Made by a program: the position numbers and the translations under genes | Shown: piece by piece, positions 32,497 to 33,013 of the stretch | Layout of the letters: every line of letters starts with the position of its first letter | Position numbering within the stretch: position 1 is the stretch's first letter | Source: Blastococcus sp. | Lineage (GTDB): Bacteria > Actinomycetota > Actinomycetes > Mycobacteriales > Geodermatophilaceae | DNA length: 33,013 bases | NCBI GenBank assembly: GCA_025965795.1 | Contig: JAOPWH010000189.1 | Coordinates: forward strand, 1-33,013 | Reading direction: 5' to 3' | The notes under the pieces: generated by a model | Seen by the model: the letters and a program-made list of their open reading frames with translations, nothing else | What the model was told of the DNA's origin: nothing | Database searches by the model: none

Positions 32497-33013
32497 GGCT
32501 CCTCCTCGGGGAACAAGCGGGCCAACGCGATCCCGGTCGCCCAGTCCGGCACTGACCGGTAGGCGAGAACTGTCCCCCGCCGCCCGCTCGGGACTCGTCG
32601 GCCGGGTCCGGGGCGGGACCCGGGCTCCGGCGCCGCGTCGTCCTCCCGGGCAGACGCCGCAGCCATAGCCGTGACCCAGTTGCGGATCTCTGGGGCGCCG
32701 TTGCCGGCCTCGGCGAGGACCTCGGCCGTCGTCATCCCGAGAATCGACCCGAGGTCTCCGGCCTGCACGTCCTGGAGGAAGGTCGTGTCGAAGGCCGAGT
32801 TGATGCGACCCATCTCGGGCGTGCCGACCCAGTGGGAGAGCCCACCGGTGCCCAGCACCACCACCCGTTCGGCCGCAGGGCGGCGGGTGATGACGTCGCG
32901 CAGCAATTCGCCGAGTTGGGCACAGCGCCACAGCGGCGGCAATGGTTCGGTGTTGGCGTTCTGGAACACCGGGACCACCGGAATGTCCATCTCCGGCCGG
33001 ATCAGGGTCAGCG
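32493..33013 (-). CDS. LigB-like catalytic subunit (3' part)
   Basis: The frame enters from the right edge, reading LTLIRPEMDIPVVPVFQNAN, then LWRCAQLGELLRDVI and VVVLGTGGLSHWVGTPEMG, which is the C-terminal part of a LigB-type (type II) extradiol dioxygenase. The N-terminal iron histidines lie outside the window. Near the C-terminus, about 28 disordered residues rich in Pro, Gly and Arg (AREDDAAPEPGSRPGPGR and on) sit between AMAAAS and VLAYRSVPDWATGIALA, a place where I expect only a short turn. Substrate unknown; a catechol-like ring diol is expected. Confidence 0.82.
   Translation of the reverse strand, partial: LTLIRPEMDIPVVPVFQNANTEPLPPLWRCAQLGELLRDVITRRPAAERVVVLGTGGLSHWVGTPEMGRINSAFDTTFLQDVQAGDLGSILGMTTAEVLAEAGNGAPEIRNWVTAMAAASAREDDAAPEPGSRPGPGRRVPSGRRGTVLAYRSVPDWATGIALARLFPEEEP

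Noticed and set aside
1-33013. tRNA, rRNA, CRISPR arrays, replication origin
   Set aside because: I looked for cloverleaf ends, regular repeat-spacer arrays and AT-rich DnaA-box clusters and saw none; small structured RNAs cannot be excluded by eye.

Overview
The window is very GC-rich, uses GTG starts freely, and has tightly packed genes with many 4-bp ATGA/GTGA stop-start overlaps. This points to a high-GC actinobacterium, and the gene content would fit a Geodermatophilaceae-like soil organism. That taxonomic guess is inference; no rRNA, tRNA or marker gene is present. I found no CRISPR array and no intact insertion sequence.

Left part (1-9141). The 5' end of a secreted protein gene and a secreted glycoside-hydrolase-like protein lie on the minus strand. 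An APC-type permease follows on the plus strand, preceded by two very small overlapping ORFs. A decayed GPR1/FUN34/YaaH-type transporter comes next. A minus-strand unit encodes a MarR regulator, a molybdopterin oxidoreductase that lacks the residues for its N-terminal Fe-S cluster, and a helical partner protein of unknown function. A MarR-like operator sits between the regulator and the oxidoreductase. A 5'-truncated flavin reductase remnant abuts a 32-bp near-perfect palindrome that is the likely operator of a PadR regulator. A probably leaderless methyltransferase gene ends this part.

Centre (9157-21409), all on the minus strand. This is an envelope-modification island. It contains a response regulator and histidine kinase, a lipoprotein with a two-ATPase/one-permease FtsX-type ABC transporter, a GT2-GtrA fusion followed by a GT39-type glycosyltransferase, and a GT87-type mannosyltransferase followed by a PAP2 phosphatase. 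The main discovery is a shared promoter architecture: two TCAG-core repeats with an 11-bp period, followed about 11 bp later by a CAGNCT-like -10 element. It lies upstream of the regulator gene, the lipoprotein-ABC operon, the GT2-GtrA/GT39 unit, the PAP2 gene and the GT87 gene. The two-component system probably controls the whole island and itself.

Right part (21491-33013). A catechol-2,3-dioxygenase-like gene overlaps a 6PGDH-like dehydrogenase gene. About 1 kb of decayed sequence follows, with traces of a LuxR-type regulator and an IS982-like transposase. Next is a MalT-like LuxR regulator with a downstream set: a small conserved-looking protein, two DUF4386 paralogues (one frameshifted) and a quinone-oxidoreductase-like protein. 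A DUF1345 membrane protein diverges from it. At the right edge, LigB (partial), LigA and an in-frame ferredoxin/2-keto-4-pentenoate hydratase fusion form an overlapping operon for meta-cleavage of an aromatic compound.
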